DNA of 64,000 nt from Bradyrhizobium sp. AZCC 1693 (GTDB taxonomy: Bacteria; Pseudomonadota; Alphaproteobacteria; Rhizobiales; Xanthobacteraceae): positions 3,038,001-3,102,000 of the forward strand of contig NZ_JAZHSD010000001.1 of NCBI RefSeq assembly GCF_036924745.1, in the 5' to 3' direction. Below, piece by piece: positions 1 through 8,931 of this stretch. A program made the position numbers and the translations under genes. Each line of letters opens with the position of its first letter. Position 1 is the first letter of the stretch. Below the pieces are notes generated by a model. That model saw only the letters and a list, made by a program, of their open reading frames with translations. It did not search any database and was not told the origin of the DNA.

Positions 1-1
1 C

Positions 2-1144
2 GAGATCGCGTCCTGGACCATCGATACCAAGGCAGAGGACTGGCAGACCCGCACGGCCTACGATTTCCTCCGGTTCGAGGATTTCATCCAGCAGGATCTG
101 GCGTCGCCGATCTGGCGCACGGTCTTCAGCGCGGTGTGGATCTACTGGCGGCTGGTCTTCGCCGGCACCATCGCCCGCTTCGGCAAGGCGAACTGGCGTT
201 TCGCGACTTTCATCACCTATCCGCACTTGATGCTGTTGCTGGAAGCCGCGTGCGCCGGAGCCATCGCCTTTGTCTTCGAAAAGGGACTGAACGCGCTTGG
301 CATTCCCGACATTTTCAGCATCGCCATCGCGACCGCCCTGTTCGTCGCCCTGCTCGGCACCGTGCTGAAATACACCGAGAACGCCACCTACGTGCTCTAT
401 CTGCTGTGCGACACGATCTGGACCTGGGAGTTCTCGCGTCGCGAACGCACCGAATGGGACCAGCGCATCGACCGCTTCGCGCAGCATCTGGTCAAGACAG
501 CCAAAAGCACCGACGCCGAAGAAATCGTCATCGTCGGCCACAGTTCCGGATCGTTCCTGTCGACGGAAATGCTGGCGCGCGCGCTGAAGCTCGATCCCGC
601 GCTCGGCCGCCACGGTCCGCGGATCGTGCTGCTGACGATCGGCGGCAATTTCCCGATCGTCGGCTATCACGCCGTGTCGAGACAGTTCCGCGACCATCTG
701 CGGATGCTGGCAGTCGAACCCTCGATCGACTGGATCGACTGCCAGGCTCGCAAGGACGTGATGAATTTCTACCAGTTCGATCCGATCACGAGCCATGGCA
801 TCGACGTCGGCGCCGCCAAGCGCAATCCGAAGATCGTGCCGGTTCGCTTCCGTGACATCATCCGGCCCGAGCACTACGAAAAATTTCGCTGGCAGTTCTT
901 CCGCGTGCATTTCCAGTTCGTGATGGCCAACGAACTGCCCAACGCCTACGACTTCTTCATGATCGTCTGCGGACCGATCCCCCTCAGTGAGCGCATGGCC
1001 GCCCCCGACGCCGCGCTTGATGTCGCCACCGGCGATTCCGGGGTGCGCGACCGCGCCTGGAAAAGGATCGAAGCGGCCACGATGGCGGCCACAAGTGCCG
1101 CCGATTTGAGCAAACTGGAACCATCCGCCCGCCGCAGCGGTTGA
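2..1144 (+). CDS. Alpha/beta-hydrolase-like membrane protein, 5' part missing
   Basis: The frame is open from base 2, so the true start lies before the window; about 380 residues are visible. Two hydrophobic stretches (encoded around 220-290 and 305-372) are probable membrane segments. Further on, IVIVGHSSGSF (serine codon at 542-544) has the GxSxG form of a serine-hydrolase nucleophile elbow following a hydrophobic strand, so a lipase/esterase-type fold is plausible. A possible acid and histidine lie downstream but I cannot assign them. The C-terminus is Ala-rich and probably flexible. No substrate can be named. The stop is at 1142-1144, followed by a weak AT-rich inverted repeat (1144-1159) that may help termination. 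Confidence 0.8.
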   Translation, partial: EIASWTIDTKAEDWQTRTAYDFLRFEDFIQQDLASPIWRTVFSAVWIYWRLVFAGTIARFGKANWRFATFITYPHLMLLLEAACAGAIAFVFEKGLNALGIPDIFSIAIATALFVALLGTVLKYTENATYVLYLLCDTIWTWEFSRRERTEWDQRIDRFAQHLVKTAKSTDAEEIVIVGHSSGSFLSTEMLARALKLDPALGRHGPRIVLLTIGGNFPIVGYHAVSRQFRDHLRMLAVEPSIDWIDCQARKDVMNFYQFDPITSHGIDVGAAKRNPKIVPVRFRDIIRPEHYEKFRWQFFRVHFQFVMANELPNAYDFFMIVCGPIPLSERMAAPDAALDVATGDSGVRDRAWKRIEAATMAATSAADLSKLEPSARRSG

Positions 1145-1494
1145 AAAATCGAGATTTTTGGTTACCTGCCCCAGGAACCAATCCCGCTCGGCGGGTTGGC
1201 TTTGGCGACTGCTTTGGTGTAAAGCTTGGAGTTCTATGGGCTGAAGCGAGCAGCCTGCCGCGGATTTCCGAGGGCAGTAAGCGCTTCAAATAGCTAAAGA
1301 AACTTACCGGGAAGGGTTAAGAAGCTACCAACGTGATGCATATCACATGGTTTAGGCCGGAGTGCATCTAGGCTCTCAAATCAGGTGCCGGCCTGTCGAG
1401 GTGGCAGGTGGGTCTGGATTTTCACGGCGCGGTTAACGCGCTTCCCGTCTCGCGTCAGGCTTTTCGCCCTGACATGCAAAATTGGAATAACGCT
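1145..1494. other. Intergenic region upstream of dxs
   Basis: About 350 bases without a convincing gene. It starts with a short inverted repeat (AAAAATC/GATTTTT, 1144-1159). A CRP-like palindrome sits at 1332-1347 and is listed separately. The reading frame of dxs is open upstream to at least 1408, but that stretch ([11 protein letters not shown]...) does not resemble the Dxs N-terminus and is probably leader. Confidence 0.5.
1332..1347. promoter_or_regulatory. CRP/FNR-family-like palindrome upstream of dxs
   Basis: The sequence CGTGA-N6-TCACA matches nine of ten positions of the classical CRP half-sites TGTGA-N6-TCACA. It lies about 150 bases upstream of the dxs start. CRP/FNR-type regulators are abundant in Bradyrhizobium, but the FixK2 consensus (TTGAT-N4-ATCAA) differs at the outer bases. 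Which protein binds, if any, is inference. Confidence 0.4.
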
Positions 1495-3420
1495 GTGACC
1501 ACATTTAGTAAAACGCCGCTTCTCGATACCATCCGAACGCCCGACGACCTTCGCAAGCTCAAGATCGAGCAGGTGCGGCAGGTCGCCGACGAACTCCGCC
1601 AGGAAACCATCGACGCCGTGTCGGTGACCGGCGGCCACTTCGGCGCCGGCCTCGGCGTCGTGGAACTGACCACCGCGATCCATTACACCTTCGATACGCC
1701 GCGCGACCGCCTGATCTGGGACGTCGGCCACCAGGCCTACCCGCACAAGATCCTGACCGGCCGCCGCGACCGCATCCGCACGCTGCGCACCGCCGGCGGC
1801 CTGTCCGGCTTCACCAAGCGCACCGAGAGCGACTACGATCCGTTCGGCGCCGCGCACTCCTCGACCTCGATTTCGGCCGGCCTCGGCATGGCGGTGGCGC
1901 GCGACCTCTCCGGTGGCAAGAACAACGTCATCGCCGTGATCGGCGACGGCTCGATGTCCGCCGGCATGGCCTATGAGGCGATGAACAATGCGGGCGCGAT
2001 GAACTCGCGCCTGATCGTGATCCTCAACGACAACGACATGTCGATTGCTCCGCCGGTCGGCGCGATGAGCGCCTATCTGTCCCGCCTCTACTCCGGCAAG
2101 ACCTACCGCTCGCTGCGCGAGGCGGCCAAGCAGATCAACAAGCGTCTGCCCAAGATCCTGGCCAACCGCGCCAACCGCGTCGAGGAATATTCCCGCGGCT
2201 TCATGATGGACGGCGGCACGCTGTTCGAGGAACTCGGCTTCTATTACGTCGGCCCGATCGACGGCCACAACCTCGACCATCTGCTCCCCGTTCTGAAGAA
2301 CGTCCGCGACATGGAAACCGGCCCGATCCTGGTTCACGTCGTGACGCAGAAGGGCAAGGGCTACGGCCCGGCGGAAGCTTCCGCCGACAAGTATCACGCA
2401 GTGGTCAAGTTCGACGTCGCCACCGGCGCCCAGGCCAAAGCCAAACCGAATGCGCCGGCCTACCAGAACGTGTTCGGCCAGAGCCTCGTCAAGGAAGCGG
2501 AGAAGGACGACAAGATCGTCGCCATCACCGCCGCGATGCCGTCCGGCACCGGTGTCGACATCTTCAACAAGTCCTTCCCCAACCGCACCTTCGACGTCGG
2601 CATCGCCGAGCAGCATGCGGTGACGTTCGCGGCCGGCCTCGCCACCGAAGGCTACAAGCCGTTCTGCGCGATCTACTCGACCTTCCTGCAGCGCGGCTAC
2701 GACCAGGTGGTCCATGACGTCGCGATCCAGAGCCTGCCGGTTCGTTTTGCGATCGACCGCGCCGGCCTGGTCGGCGCCGACGGCGCGACCCATGCAGGTT
2801 CCTTCGACTGCGCCTATCTCGGCTGCCTGCCGAACTTCGTCATCATGGCCGCCTCCGACGAGGCCGAACTGGTGCACATGGTCGCCACGCAGGTTGCGAT
2901 CAACGACCGCCCGAGCGCGGTGCGCTATCCGCGCGGCGAAGGCCGCGGCGTGGAAATGCCGGAGTTCGGCGTTCCCCTCGAAATCGGCAAGGGCCGCATC
3001 GTCCGCCAGGGCAACAAGATCGCCCTACTCTCGTTCGGCACGCGCATGGCCGAATGCGAAAAGGCTGCCGACGAACTCGCCGCCCACGGCCTCTCCACCA
3101 CCATCGCCGACGCGCGCTTCATGAAGCCGCTCGACGTCGATCTGGTGCTGAAGCTGGCGCGCGACCACGAGGTGCTGCTCACCATCGAGGAAGGCGCGAT
3201 CGGCGGCTTCGGCTCGCACGTGATGCAGACGCTGGCCGAAAACGGCATGCTCGATGGCGGCTTGAGGATGCGGGCGATGATCCTGCCCGACGAGTTCATC
3301 GACCACGATTCACCGAACGCGATGTATGCCCATGCCGGCCTCGACGCCAAGGGCATCGTCGCCAAGGTGTTCGACGCGCTCGGCAAGGACTACAAGACCG
3401 AGACGGTCAAGCTCGCCTGA
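1495..3420 (+). CDS. dxs: 1-deoxy-D-xylulose-5-phosphate synthase
   Basis: Condenses pyruvate and glyceraldehyde 3-phosphate to 1-deoxyxylulose 5-phosphate, the first step of the MEP isoprenoid pathway, using thiamine diphosphate in the cytoplasm. With the GTG start at 1495 it is 641 residues, normal for the family, and begins with the familiar [12 protein letters not shown]. The ThDP/Mg site [16 protein letters not shown] ... NDNDMSIA is present, as are [10 protein letters not shown], the catalytic-Glu region [15 protein letters not shown] and RYPRGEGRG. An in-frame ATG at 1474 is possible but has no ribosome site; GGAAT precedes the GTG. A hairpin with repeats follows the stop. Confidence 0.97.
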   Translation: MTTFSKTPLLDTIRTPDDLRKLKIEQVRQVADELRQETIDAVSVTGGHFGAGLGVVELTTAIHYTFDTPRDRLIWDVGHQAYPHKILTGRRDRIRTLRTAGGLSGFTKRTESDYDPFGAAHSSTSISAGLGMAVARDLSGGKNNVIAVIGDGSMSAGMAYEAMNNAGAMNSRLIVILNDNDMSIAPPVGAMSAYLSRLYSGKTYRSLREAAKQINKRLPKILANRANRVEEYSRGFMMDGGTLFEELGFYYVGPIDGHNLDHLLPVLKNVRDMETGPILVHVVTQKGKGYGPAEASADKYHAVVKFDVATGAQAKAKPNAPAYQNVFGQSLVKEAEKDDKIVAITAAMPSGTGVDIFNKSFPNRTFDVGIAEQHAVTFAAGLATEGYKPFCAIYSTFLQRGYDQVVHDVAIQSLPVRFAIDRAGLVGADGATHAGSFDCAYLGCLPNFVIMAASDEAELVHMVATQVAINDRPSAVRYPRGEGRGVEMPEFGVPLEIGKGRIVRQGNKIALLSFGTRMAECEKAADELAAHGLSTTIADARFMKPLDVDLVLKLARDHEVLLTIEEGAIGGFGSHVMQTLAENGMLDGGLRMRAMILPDEFIDHDSPNAMYAHAGLDAKGIVAKVFDALGKDYKTETVKLA

Positions 3421-3430
3421 GGCGCTAGCC

Positions 3431-3500
3431 CCTTCGGTTCTGGCTTGATCAGAACCGAAGGCCTTGCAGAACCGAAGGCCCCGCAGAACCGAATATCTGG
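3431..3500 (+). repeat. Hairpin plus 17-base tandem repeat after dxs
   Basis: An 11-base inverted repeat (CCTTCGGTTCT at 3431-3441, AGAACCGAAGG at 3451-3461) follows the dxs stop without a clear T-run. The second arm begins a 17-base direct repeat: copies start at 3451, 3468 and 3485 (AGAACCGAAGGCC..., the third degenerate). Any of the copies could pair with the first arm. The element ends about 20 bases before the next gene. Confidence 0.7.
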
Positions 3501-3520
3501 TTCTTTCGCCGGTAAATCCC

Positions 3521-4084
3521 ATGAATATCTATCTGGCAGGTCCCGATGTGTTCCTGCCGGATGCCATCGAGATTGGGCGCCGCAAGGCCGCGATTTGCGC
3601 CCGGCATGGCGTGAGCGGGCTCTATCCGCTCGACAATGCGGTCGATCTTTCGGCCGCCGATGTTTCGCTTGCGATCTTCCGGGGCAACGAGGCCATGATG
3701 GACGCGGCGGATGCGATCATTGCCAACCTTACGCCGTTTCGTGGCCCCAGTGCCGACGCCGGCACCGTCTATGAACTCGGCTATATGGCCGGGCGCGGCA
3801 AGCTCTGCTTCGCCTACAGCAACGATCCCGCTGACTATGCCGAGCGGGTTGCGCGATCCTTTGCGGTCACGAAAGCCAGTGGCGGCCATCTGATCGACGA
3901 TGACGGACTGACCGTCGAGGATTTCGGACTGCCCGATAATCTCATGATGATCCACACGCTCGATCTGCATGGTGCTAGACTGGTGACGCCGCGGCAGCGG
4001 CCTCTGGATATCTGGCACGATCTGACCTCGTTCGAGACCTGCGTTCGTCTGGCGGCGGATCGCGCCAACGGCAAATCGGGCTGA
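3521..4084 (+). CDS. Nucleoside 2-deoxyribosyltransferase family protein
   Basis: Predicted to transfer or hydrolyse the deoxyribosyl group of nucleosides or related N-glycosides in purine/pyrimidine salvage. The 187-residue protein starts MNIYLAGPDVFLP, the typical first strand of the family, and has the active-site segment ANLTPFRGPSADAGTVYELGYMA with the likely nucleophilic Glu in the TVYELGY motif. The ATG at 3521 was chosen because the family motif begins directly there; the upstream in-frame extension is the repeat region. It is followed after two bases by tlyA, so the genes may be cotranscribed. Substrate specificity is not readable; some family members are DNA-damage or cofactor housekeeping hydrolases. 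Confidence 0.9.
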   Translation: MNIYLAGPDVFLPDAIEIGRRKAAICARHGVSGLYPLDNAVDLSAADVSLAIFRGNEAMMDAADAIIANLTPFRGPSADAGTVYELGYMAGRGKLCFAYSNDPADYAERVARSFAVTKASGGHLIDDDGLTVEDFGLPDNLMMIHTLDLHGARLVTPRQRPLDIWHDLTSFETCVRLAADRANGKSG

Positions 4085-4086
4085 CC

Positions 4087-4842
4087 TTGGCAAAGACCAG
4101 CAACAGCGAAACCTCTCCCCGCAAGCGCGTGGACGTGCTCCTGGTCGAGCGCGGCCTGTTCGAAAGCCGCGCCCGCGCCCGCGCCGCGATCGACGCCGGC
4201 GGCGTAACCGCCGACGGCAGGCCCGTGTTGAAAGCGTCGGACATGATCGCCGTCAATGCCGAATTGTCCGCGCAGCCGGCGCACCCCTATGTCTCGCGCG
4301 GCGGCGTCAAGCTCGCAGGCGCCCTGGAGCTGTATCCGATCGAGATCGAGGGCCATGTCTGCCTCGACGTCGGCGCCTCCACCGGCGGCTTCACCGAGGT
4401 GCTGCTGCAAAACGGCGCGAGCCTTGTCTTCGCCATCGATGTCGGGCACGGCCAGTTGCATCCCTCGCTGCGCAACCATCCCCGTATCGTGTCGATGGAA
4501 GAAACCGATATCCGCAAGTTCGAGGGCAAGCGGCTGCCGGCACGGCCCGATATCGTCGTCATCGACGTCAGCTTCATTTCATTGAAGGCGGTGCTGCCGG
4601 TGGCGCTGGAACTCGCCGCCGCGCCGATGCATCTGCTGGCGCTGATCAAGCCGCAATTCGAGGCGGAGCGGAAACATTCCAAGCACGGCATCATCCGCAA
4701 CGCGATGGTGCATCAGGAAATCTGCGACGATATCTCGGCATTCGCCGCCTCGCTCGGCTGCACCGATATCCAGGTGTTTCCCTCGCCGATCACCGGCGGC
4801 GACGGCAATATCGAATTCTTCATGGGCGCGCGCCGTGGCTGA
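4087..4842 (+). CDS. tlyA: TlyA-family rRNA 2'-O-methyltransferase (hemolysin A family)
   Basis: SAM-dependent ribose methyltransferase; the family modifies rRNA, best known from mycobacteria. Residues about 10-70 form an S4 RNA-binding domain ([20 protein letters not shown]). The FtsJ-like domain follows, with SAM motif [14 protein letters not shown] around residue 96 and [13 protein letters not shown] after it. Length 251 residues is normal. The likely start is TTG at 4087, two bases after the preceding stop; no other start fits the S4 domain. Its end overlaps the next RNA methyltransferase by eight bases, indicating translational coupling. Confidence 0.93.
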   Translation: MAKTSNSETSPRKRVDVLLVERGLFESRARARAAIDAGGVTADGRPVLKASDMIAVNAELSAQPAHPYVSRGGVKLAGALELYPIEIEGHVCLDVGASTGGFTEVLLQNGASLVFAIDVGHGQLHPSLRNHPRIVSMEETDIRKFEGKRLPARPDIVVIDVSFISLKAVLPVALELAAAPMHLLALIKPQFEAERKHSKHGIIRNAMVHQEICDDISAFAASLGCTDIQVFPSPITGGDGNIEFFMGARRG

Positions 4843-6082
4843 CGGCGAGCGCCTCGTCATCGACCATGTCGGCCATCAGGGCGATGGCGTCGCTATCGCA
4901 GGCGGCGGCAACATCTATGTGCCGTACACGCTGGGCGGCGAAACAATCGAGGTCGCAGCCGTTCCCGGCCATCATCCCGACCGCCGGCGATTGCTCAAGA
5001 TCGAGGCTGCCAGCGTGGAGCGGATCGCGCCGTTCTGTCCGCATTTCGGCGTCTGCGGCGGCTGCGCGATCCAGCACTGGGACGCCACGCCCTATCGTGC
5101 CTGGAAGCGCGAGCTCGTGGTGACGGCGCTGGCGCAGGCGGGAATCGATTGCGACGTCGCGCCTTTGGTCGATGCCCATGGCGCGGGTCGCCGGCGCATC
5201 ACCCTGCACGGCCGAATCGGAACCCACGACGTGCTCAAGGTCGGCTATGCGGCGGCTGGGGCGCACGACATCATTCCGATCGACCGCTGCCCGATCCTCG
5301 ACCCGCATCTGAACGGCGCGATCGAGGTGGCCTGGGCGATCGCCGAGCCGCTGATCTCTATGGGCAAGCCGCTCGACATCCAGGTCACGGCGACCAATAG
5401 CGGGTTAGATGTCGATGTGCGCGGCTCCGGCCCCCTGTCGACCGCCACGATAACAAGGCTGTCGCGCATCGCCGAACAGCATCGGCTGGCGCGGCTGACG
5501 CGCCACGGCGAGCTGGTCTTGATGCGAACGCCGCCCGTGATTTCGATCGGCGCCGCGCAGGTGGCGTTGCCGCCCGGCTCGTTCCTGCAGGCAACGGTGG
5601 CGGGCGAAGAGGCGCTGGCGGCGCTGGTATCCGACCATTGCAAACGCGGCAAACATATTGCCGACCTCTTCTGCGGCGTCGGCCCCTTCGCGCTGCGGCT
5701 GGCGGCGAAGTCGCGGGTAACCGCCTTCGACAGCGACGCCGGCGCGGTCGCAGCGCTGCAGAAGGCCGCGACATCCACCTCAGGACTGAAGCCGATCAAG
5801 GCGGAAGCGCGCGATCTATTCCGCCGCCCGCTGATGCCGCAGGAATTGCGCGATTACGACACGGTCGTGTTCGATCCCCCAAGGCAGGGCGCGCAGGCGC
5901 AGGTGACGCAACTTGCGGCCAGCAAGATTCCGACGGTGGTTGCGGTATCGTGCAACGTCACGACGTTCGCGCGCGACGCGAAGATTTTGATCGACGGCGG
6001 TTACAGGATCGATGGCGTTACGCCGGTCGACCAGTTCCGCCACACGCCGCATGTGGAATTGGTGGCAAGGTTCAGGCGGTAA
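4835..6082 (+). CDS. 23S rRNA/tRNA m5U methyltransferase (TrmA/RlmD family)
   Basis: Class I SAM-dependent methyltransferase that makes 5-methyluridine in RNA. The 415-residue protein has a short TRAM-like N-terminus, a cysteine cluster [10 protein letters not shown] (residues about 67-76) with a likely later Cys ligand for a 4Fe-4S cluster, the SAM-binding [16 protein letters not shown], the FDPPRQGA motif and the catalytic [11 protein letters not shown] near the C-terminus. GTG at 4835 overlaps tlyA. Alphaproteobacterial members are compact relative to E. coli RlmD; whether the target is 23S rRNA or tRNA is not decided by sequence. Confidence 0.93.
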   Translation: MADGERLVIDHVGHQGDGVAIAGGGNIYVPYTLGGETIEVAAVPGHHPDRRRLLKIEAASVERIAPFCPHFGVCGGCAIQHWDATPYRAWKRELVVTALAQAGIDCDVAPLVDAHGAGRRRITLHGRIGTHDVLKVGYAAAGAHDIIPIDRCPILDPHLNGAIEVAWAIAEPLISMGKPLDIQVTATNSGLDVDVRGSGPLSTATITRLSRIAEQHRLARLTRHGELVLMRTPPVISIGAAQVALPPGSFLQATVAGEEALAALVSDHCKRGKHIADLFCGVGPFALRLAAKSRVTAFDSDAGAVAALQKAATSTSGLKPIKAEARDLFRRPLMPQELRDYDTVVFDPPRQGAQAQVTQLAASKIPTVVAVSCNVTTFARDAKILIDGGYRIDGVTPVDQFRHTPHVELVARFRR

Positions 6083-6122
6083 GCGCCTTGTCTTCACCCT
6101 CCCCTGGAGGGGTAAGAACGAG

Positions 6123-6995
6123 CTACCTTCCCCACCTGTCCTGCCAGATCTTTTCACCGATCATGCAGTTGACGCGCGGCTCCCTGCCGGCGGCGGGCAC
6201 GACCGGGCGTTCGGGGGTGCGGCCGGCGATCTCGAGCAGCAGCTTGGTGCGGATCGCTTCCTTGAACTTGTCGCGGTCCTTGATCGTGACGACGAAGGAG
6301 CCGGGGCCGCCGATGACGCAATCCTCGTAATAGAGATCGAGATTGTCGATATCCATGGTGGAGTAGGACGGCTCCTTCACCATGATCGGCAGGCCGTTGA
6401 TGACGATGCCCTTTTCCACCGCGGCATCGCGGGCGATGGCGACAGGCGCGCCGTTGTTGTTCGGGCCATCGCCGGAAATATCGATCACCCGCCGCAGGCC
6501 GCGGTGCGGGTTCTCGTCGAACAGCGGCATCGCGAAGTTGATCGCACCCGAGATCGAGGTGCGCGACGCCCGGCGGATCGGGGTCTTGAGGATCTCATTG
6601 GCGACGGCATCGGCCGTCTCCGGCCCGTCGATGACGCGCCACGGGATGATAATCTTCTGGTCGGTAGATGCCGCCCATTCGAAATAGGTGACCGAGATCC
6701 TGCCGTTCGGGCCGCTCTTCAGCGCCTGCAGGAATTCCTTGGAGACGATCGCCTGCGCATAGCCCTCCCGCTGCAGCGCGAGTTCATCCATGTCCATCGA
6801 ATAGGAGACGTCGACGGCAAGCACGAGTTCGACGTCGACGGTCGGATTGGCTTCCTTGTCGGCCAGTTGACGGCTGGCGGCGGTCGGCTGCTGGCCCGGC
6901 CGGTTCGCAGGGTTCGGCGCGGCAAAACCCGCCACATCGCCGCCGGCGAGTACGCCCGCGACAAGCACGACCCCGATCGAGACATACCAGCGCAT
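6123..6995 (-). CDS. Secreted DUF1194 protein with von Willebrand A domain
   Basis: The 290-residue product begins MRWYVSIGVVLVAGVLAGG, a clear signal peptide, then carries one vWA-like domain from about residue 55 with the MIDAS-type DVSYSM and later DISGDGPNNNG. These features match DUF1194 proteins of alphaproteobacteria, exported proteins of unknown role. The ATG at 6995 was chosen because GGGAGGG lies just upstream and the signal peptide starts there; a longer frame to 7049 exists. It converges with the RNA methyltransferase gene, 40 bases apart. Confidence 0.9.
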   Translation of the reverse strand: MRWYVSIGVVLVAGVLAGGDVAGFAAPNPANRPGQQPTAASRQLADKEANPTVDVELVLAVDVSYSMDMDELALQREGYAQAIVSKEFLQALKSGPNGRISVTYFEWAASTDQKIIIPWRVIDGPETADAVANEILKTPIRRASRTSISGAINFAMPLFDENPHRGLRRVIDISGDGPNNNGAPVAIARDAAVEKGIVINGLPIMVKEPSYSTMDIDNLDLYYEDCVIGGPGSFVVTIKDRDKFKEAIRTKLLLEIAGRTPERPVVPAAGREPRVNCMIGEKIWQDRWGR

Positions 6996-7063
6996 TGCGG
7001 CCCTCCCGTCGAACGACCGTGATGGTGACATGCAAAACGGCCGGCGCAAAGCGCTGAAATCAT

Positions 7064-7264
7064 TTGTCCTTCACGTTCGGGTTAGAGGCCGCCAAAGCCG
7101 CGGAACTCGACGAACCCGGGGCGATGAAAGCGCTAATCGGGCTGAAACTCTCGGCAAGCGCCCGGTTTCAGGACCGGCCCGGAGCCTGTAAACTGATCGA
7201 GGCGGCCGCCAGCCGCGGCGATCAGACCATGGCGCAGCGTCTGGCGGACTGCCGCGCCAACTGA
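7064..7264 (+). CDS. Possible small hypothetical protein upstream of clpS
   Basis: A 66-residue frame from TTG at 7064 to TGA at 7262-7264, with an internal ATG at 7124 as an alternative start. Codon third positions are GC-rich as in neighbouring genes and the composition (Ala, Lys, Gln, two Cys) is protein-like. The tail ACKLIEAAASRGDQ... MAQRLADC could be helical. No family is recognised and no good ribosome site precedes the TTG. It may instead be leader sequence of clpS, 44 bases downstream. Confidence 0.4.
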   Translation: MSFTFGLEAAKAAELDEPGAMKALIGLKLSASARFQDRPGACKLIEAAASRGDQTMAQRLADCRAN

Positions 7265-7308
7265 GCGCGCGCCCGTCAAAAATTTGTTCGCCTCGGGACT
7301 TCATTGGA

Positions 7309-7614
7309 ATGGCCGATACCACCGTCACGCCAAAAACCAAGGTCAAGACCAAGACCGAGCGGCCGCGCCTGCACAAGGTCATCCTGATCAATGACGACTA
7401 CACGCCGCGCGAATTCGTCGTCACGGTGCTGAAGGCCGAATTCCGCATGACCGAGGATCAGGCGCACAAGGTGATGATCACGGCGCATCGCCGCGGCGTC
7501 TGCGTCGTCGCCGTGTTCACCAAGGACGTCGCCGAGACCAAGGCGACCCGCGCCACCGACGCCGGCCGCGCCAAGGGTTATCCGCTGCTGTTCACGACCG
7601 AGCCGGAAGAGTAG
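7309..7614 (+). CDS. clpS: ATP-dependent Clp protease adaptor ClpS
   Basis: ClpS binds N-degron substrates and hands them to ClpA of the ClpAP protease in the cytoplasm. The 101-residue protein has a flexible Lys/Thr-rich N-terminal tail, then the core HKVILINDDYTPREFVVTVL, in which the paired Asp (NDD) contact the N-terminal amino acid, and MITAHRRGVCVVAVFTKDVA. Length and motifs are typical. No clpA lies in the window; alphaproteobacteria often have two ClpS paralogues, and which this is cannot be told from the sequence. Confidence 0.96.
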   Translation: MADTTVTPKTKVKTKTERPRLHKVILINDDYTPREFVVTVLKAEFRMTEDQAHKVMITAHRRGVCVVAVFTKDVAETKATRATDAGRAKGYPLLFTTEPEE

Positions 7615-7631
7615 CAGTTCGCACGCGCCGA

Positions 7632-8816
7632 TTAGGCCGCCGATTTTTCGTCTACCAGGCCGTAGACGCGTGCGGCTTTCGAGAAACCGGCGACTGGGAA
7701 CTCGCCGAGATCGCTCCAGCCTCCCCGGCAGATTCCGGCAAACCCCTCCGACGCCACGACCGTGCGGCCGAGCTGGCTGGCGATCTTTTCCAGCCGCGCC
7801 GCCAGATTTACCGCCGGTCCAATGCAGGTGAAGTCGAGCCGATTGCCGCCGCCGATATTGCCGTAGAGAATTCGTCCGACATGCAGGGCGACACCGAAGC
7901 GAAACCGTTCGACGGCGTCGCCGATCGGATACTGCAAGTCGGCGACGCTGGCGCGGGATTCGTGGGCGGCTTCGAGGACGTTCGAGCAAACCTGCTGCTC
8001 GTCGCCGACATATTCATCGATCGGGAAAACCGCGAGCAGGCCGTCGCCCATATATTTCAGGACTTCGCCGCCATGATTCCGGATCGCGGCAACCTGGCAA
8101 TCGAAGTAATTATTCAGGACGTCGACCACAGTTTCCGCCGGCACGCGATCGGACAACGAAGTGAAGCCGCGCAGGTCGGACAGCCATATCGCGGCATTCA
8201 TGGTCTCGGTGTGACCGCGCCTGATCTGGCCGCCAAGGATGCGCTCGCCGGCGCGGTTGCCGACATAAGTATCGAGCAGGCTCGCCGCCATGCGGCGCCA
8301 GTTGATGATCTCGATGACCCGCGATAGCGGCGTGATCAGCCCATGCAGGGCCGCCATCTGTTCGTCGGTGAAACCACCGGGCTGCTTGGTGGTCCAGCTC
8401 GAGGCGTGCACCGAGCCATCGGTAAAAAACAGTGGCAACGCGATATAATCCGTGATGCCTTCGGCGCGCAGCTCATCGACGATCGGAAAGCGATTGCTCT
8501 GCCTATCGTCCGCACGGGCTCGAACTTCCAGCCCTTGCTGGAACACGATGTACAGCGGGCTGGAGTGGAAATCCGGCGAGTCCAGAATCTTGTATTCGAC
8601 CGCGCCGACCTCGACCTCGGCGCCCGGCTTCCAGATGAAACTGCGCCCGTAGATCTCGGGGTGCAGGGTTCGAACGAAAACGCCAACACGCCAGAGCGGC
8701 AGGCCAGCCGCGACCATCCGTTCGCAGCACTCGGCCATAAACCGGCTCGGGCTGGTCGCCGACCTGCCGCCGTCAATCAGCCAGTCGATCAGCTTCTGCA
8801 CTTCTGTGATATTCAT
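7632..8816 (-). CDS. Class III adenylate/guanylate cyclase domain protein
   Basis: The 394-residue protein has an N-terminal domain of about 190 residues of GAF-like or unknown sensory type, ending in a helical linker (LITPLSRVIEIINWRR), and a C-terminal class III nucleotidyl-cyclase domain. Metal-binding aspartates are visible in WLSDLRGFTSLSD and in KYMGDGLLAVFP, and GNIGGGNRLDFTCIGPAVNLAARLE is the usual end of the catalytic core. No transmembrane segment is evident, so it is probably a soluble cAMP (or cGMP) producer. Such cyclases are numerous in Bradyrhizobium. It converges with clpS. Confidence 0.92.
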   Translation of the reverse strand: MNITEVQKLIDWLIDGGRSATSPSRFMAECCERMVAAGLPLWRVGVFVRTLHPEIYGRSFIWKPGAEVEVGAVEYKILDSPDFHSSPLYIVFQQGLEVRARADDRQSNRFPIVDELRAEGITDYIALPLFFTDGSVHASSWTTKQPGGFTDEQMAALHGLITPLSRVIEIINWRRMAASLLDTYVGNRAGERILGGQIRRGHTETMNAAIWLSDLRGFTSLSDRVPAETVVDVLNNYFDCQVAAIRNHGGEVLKYMGDGLLAVFPIDEYVGDEQQVCSNVLEAAHESRASVADLQYPIGDAVERFRFGVALHVGRILYGNIGGGNRLDFTCIGPAVNLAARLEKIASQLGRTVVASEGFAGICRGGWSDLGEFPVAGFSKAARVYGLVDEKSAA

Positions 8817-8931
8817 GGCGCCGGTATTTGCCGCGCAACTGCAGCGCGCGTCAAGCGGCTCCCACGACAGCCGGCGTGACGCGACGACGGAGCTGCGCTA
8901 GCTTTACGGTGCGACCAGAGGAAACGTCACA

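Noticed and set aside
1381..2877. Long open frame (about 500 codons) on the minus strand opposite dxs
   Set aside because: It is the complementary frame of a highly GC-rich gene. Its product is rich in His, Arg, Asp and Val without any domain pattern, and dxs on the other strand has all family motifs.
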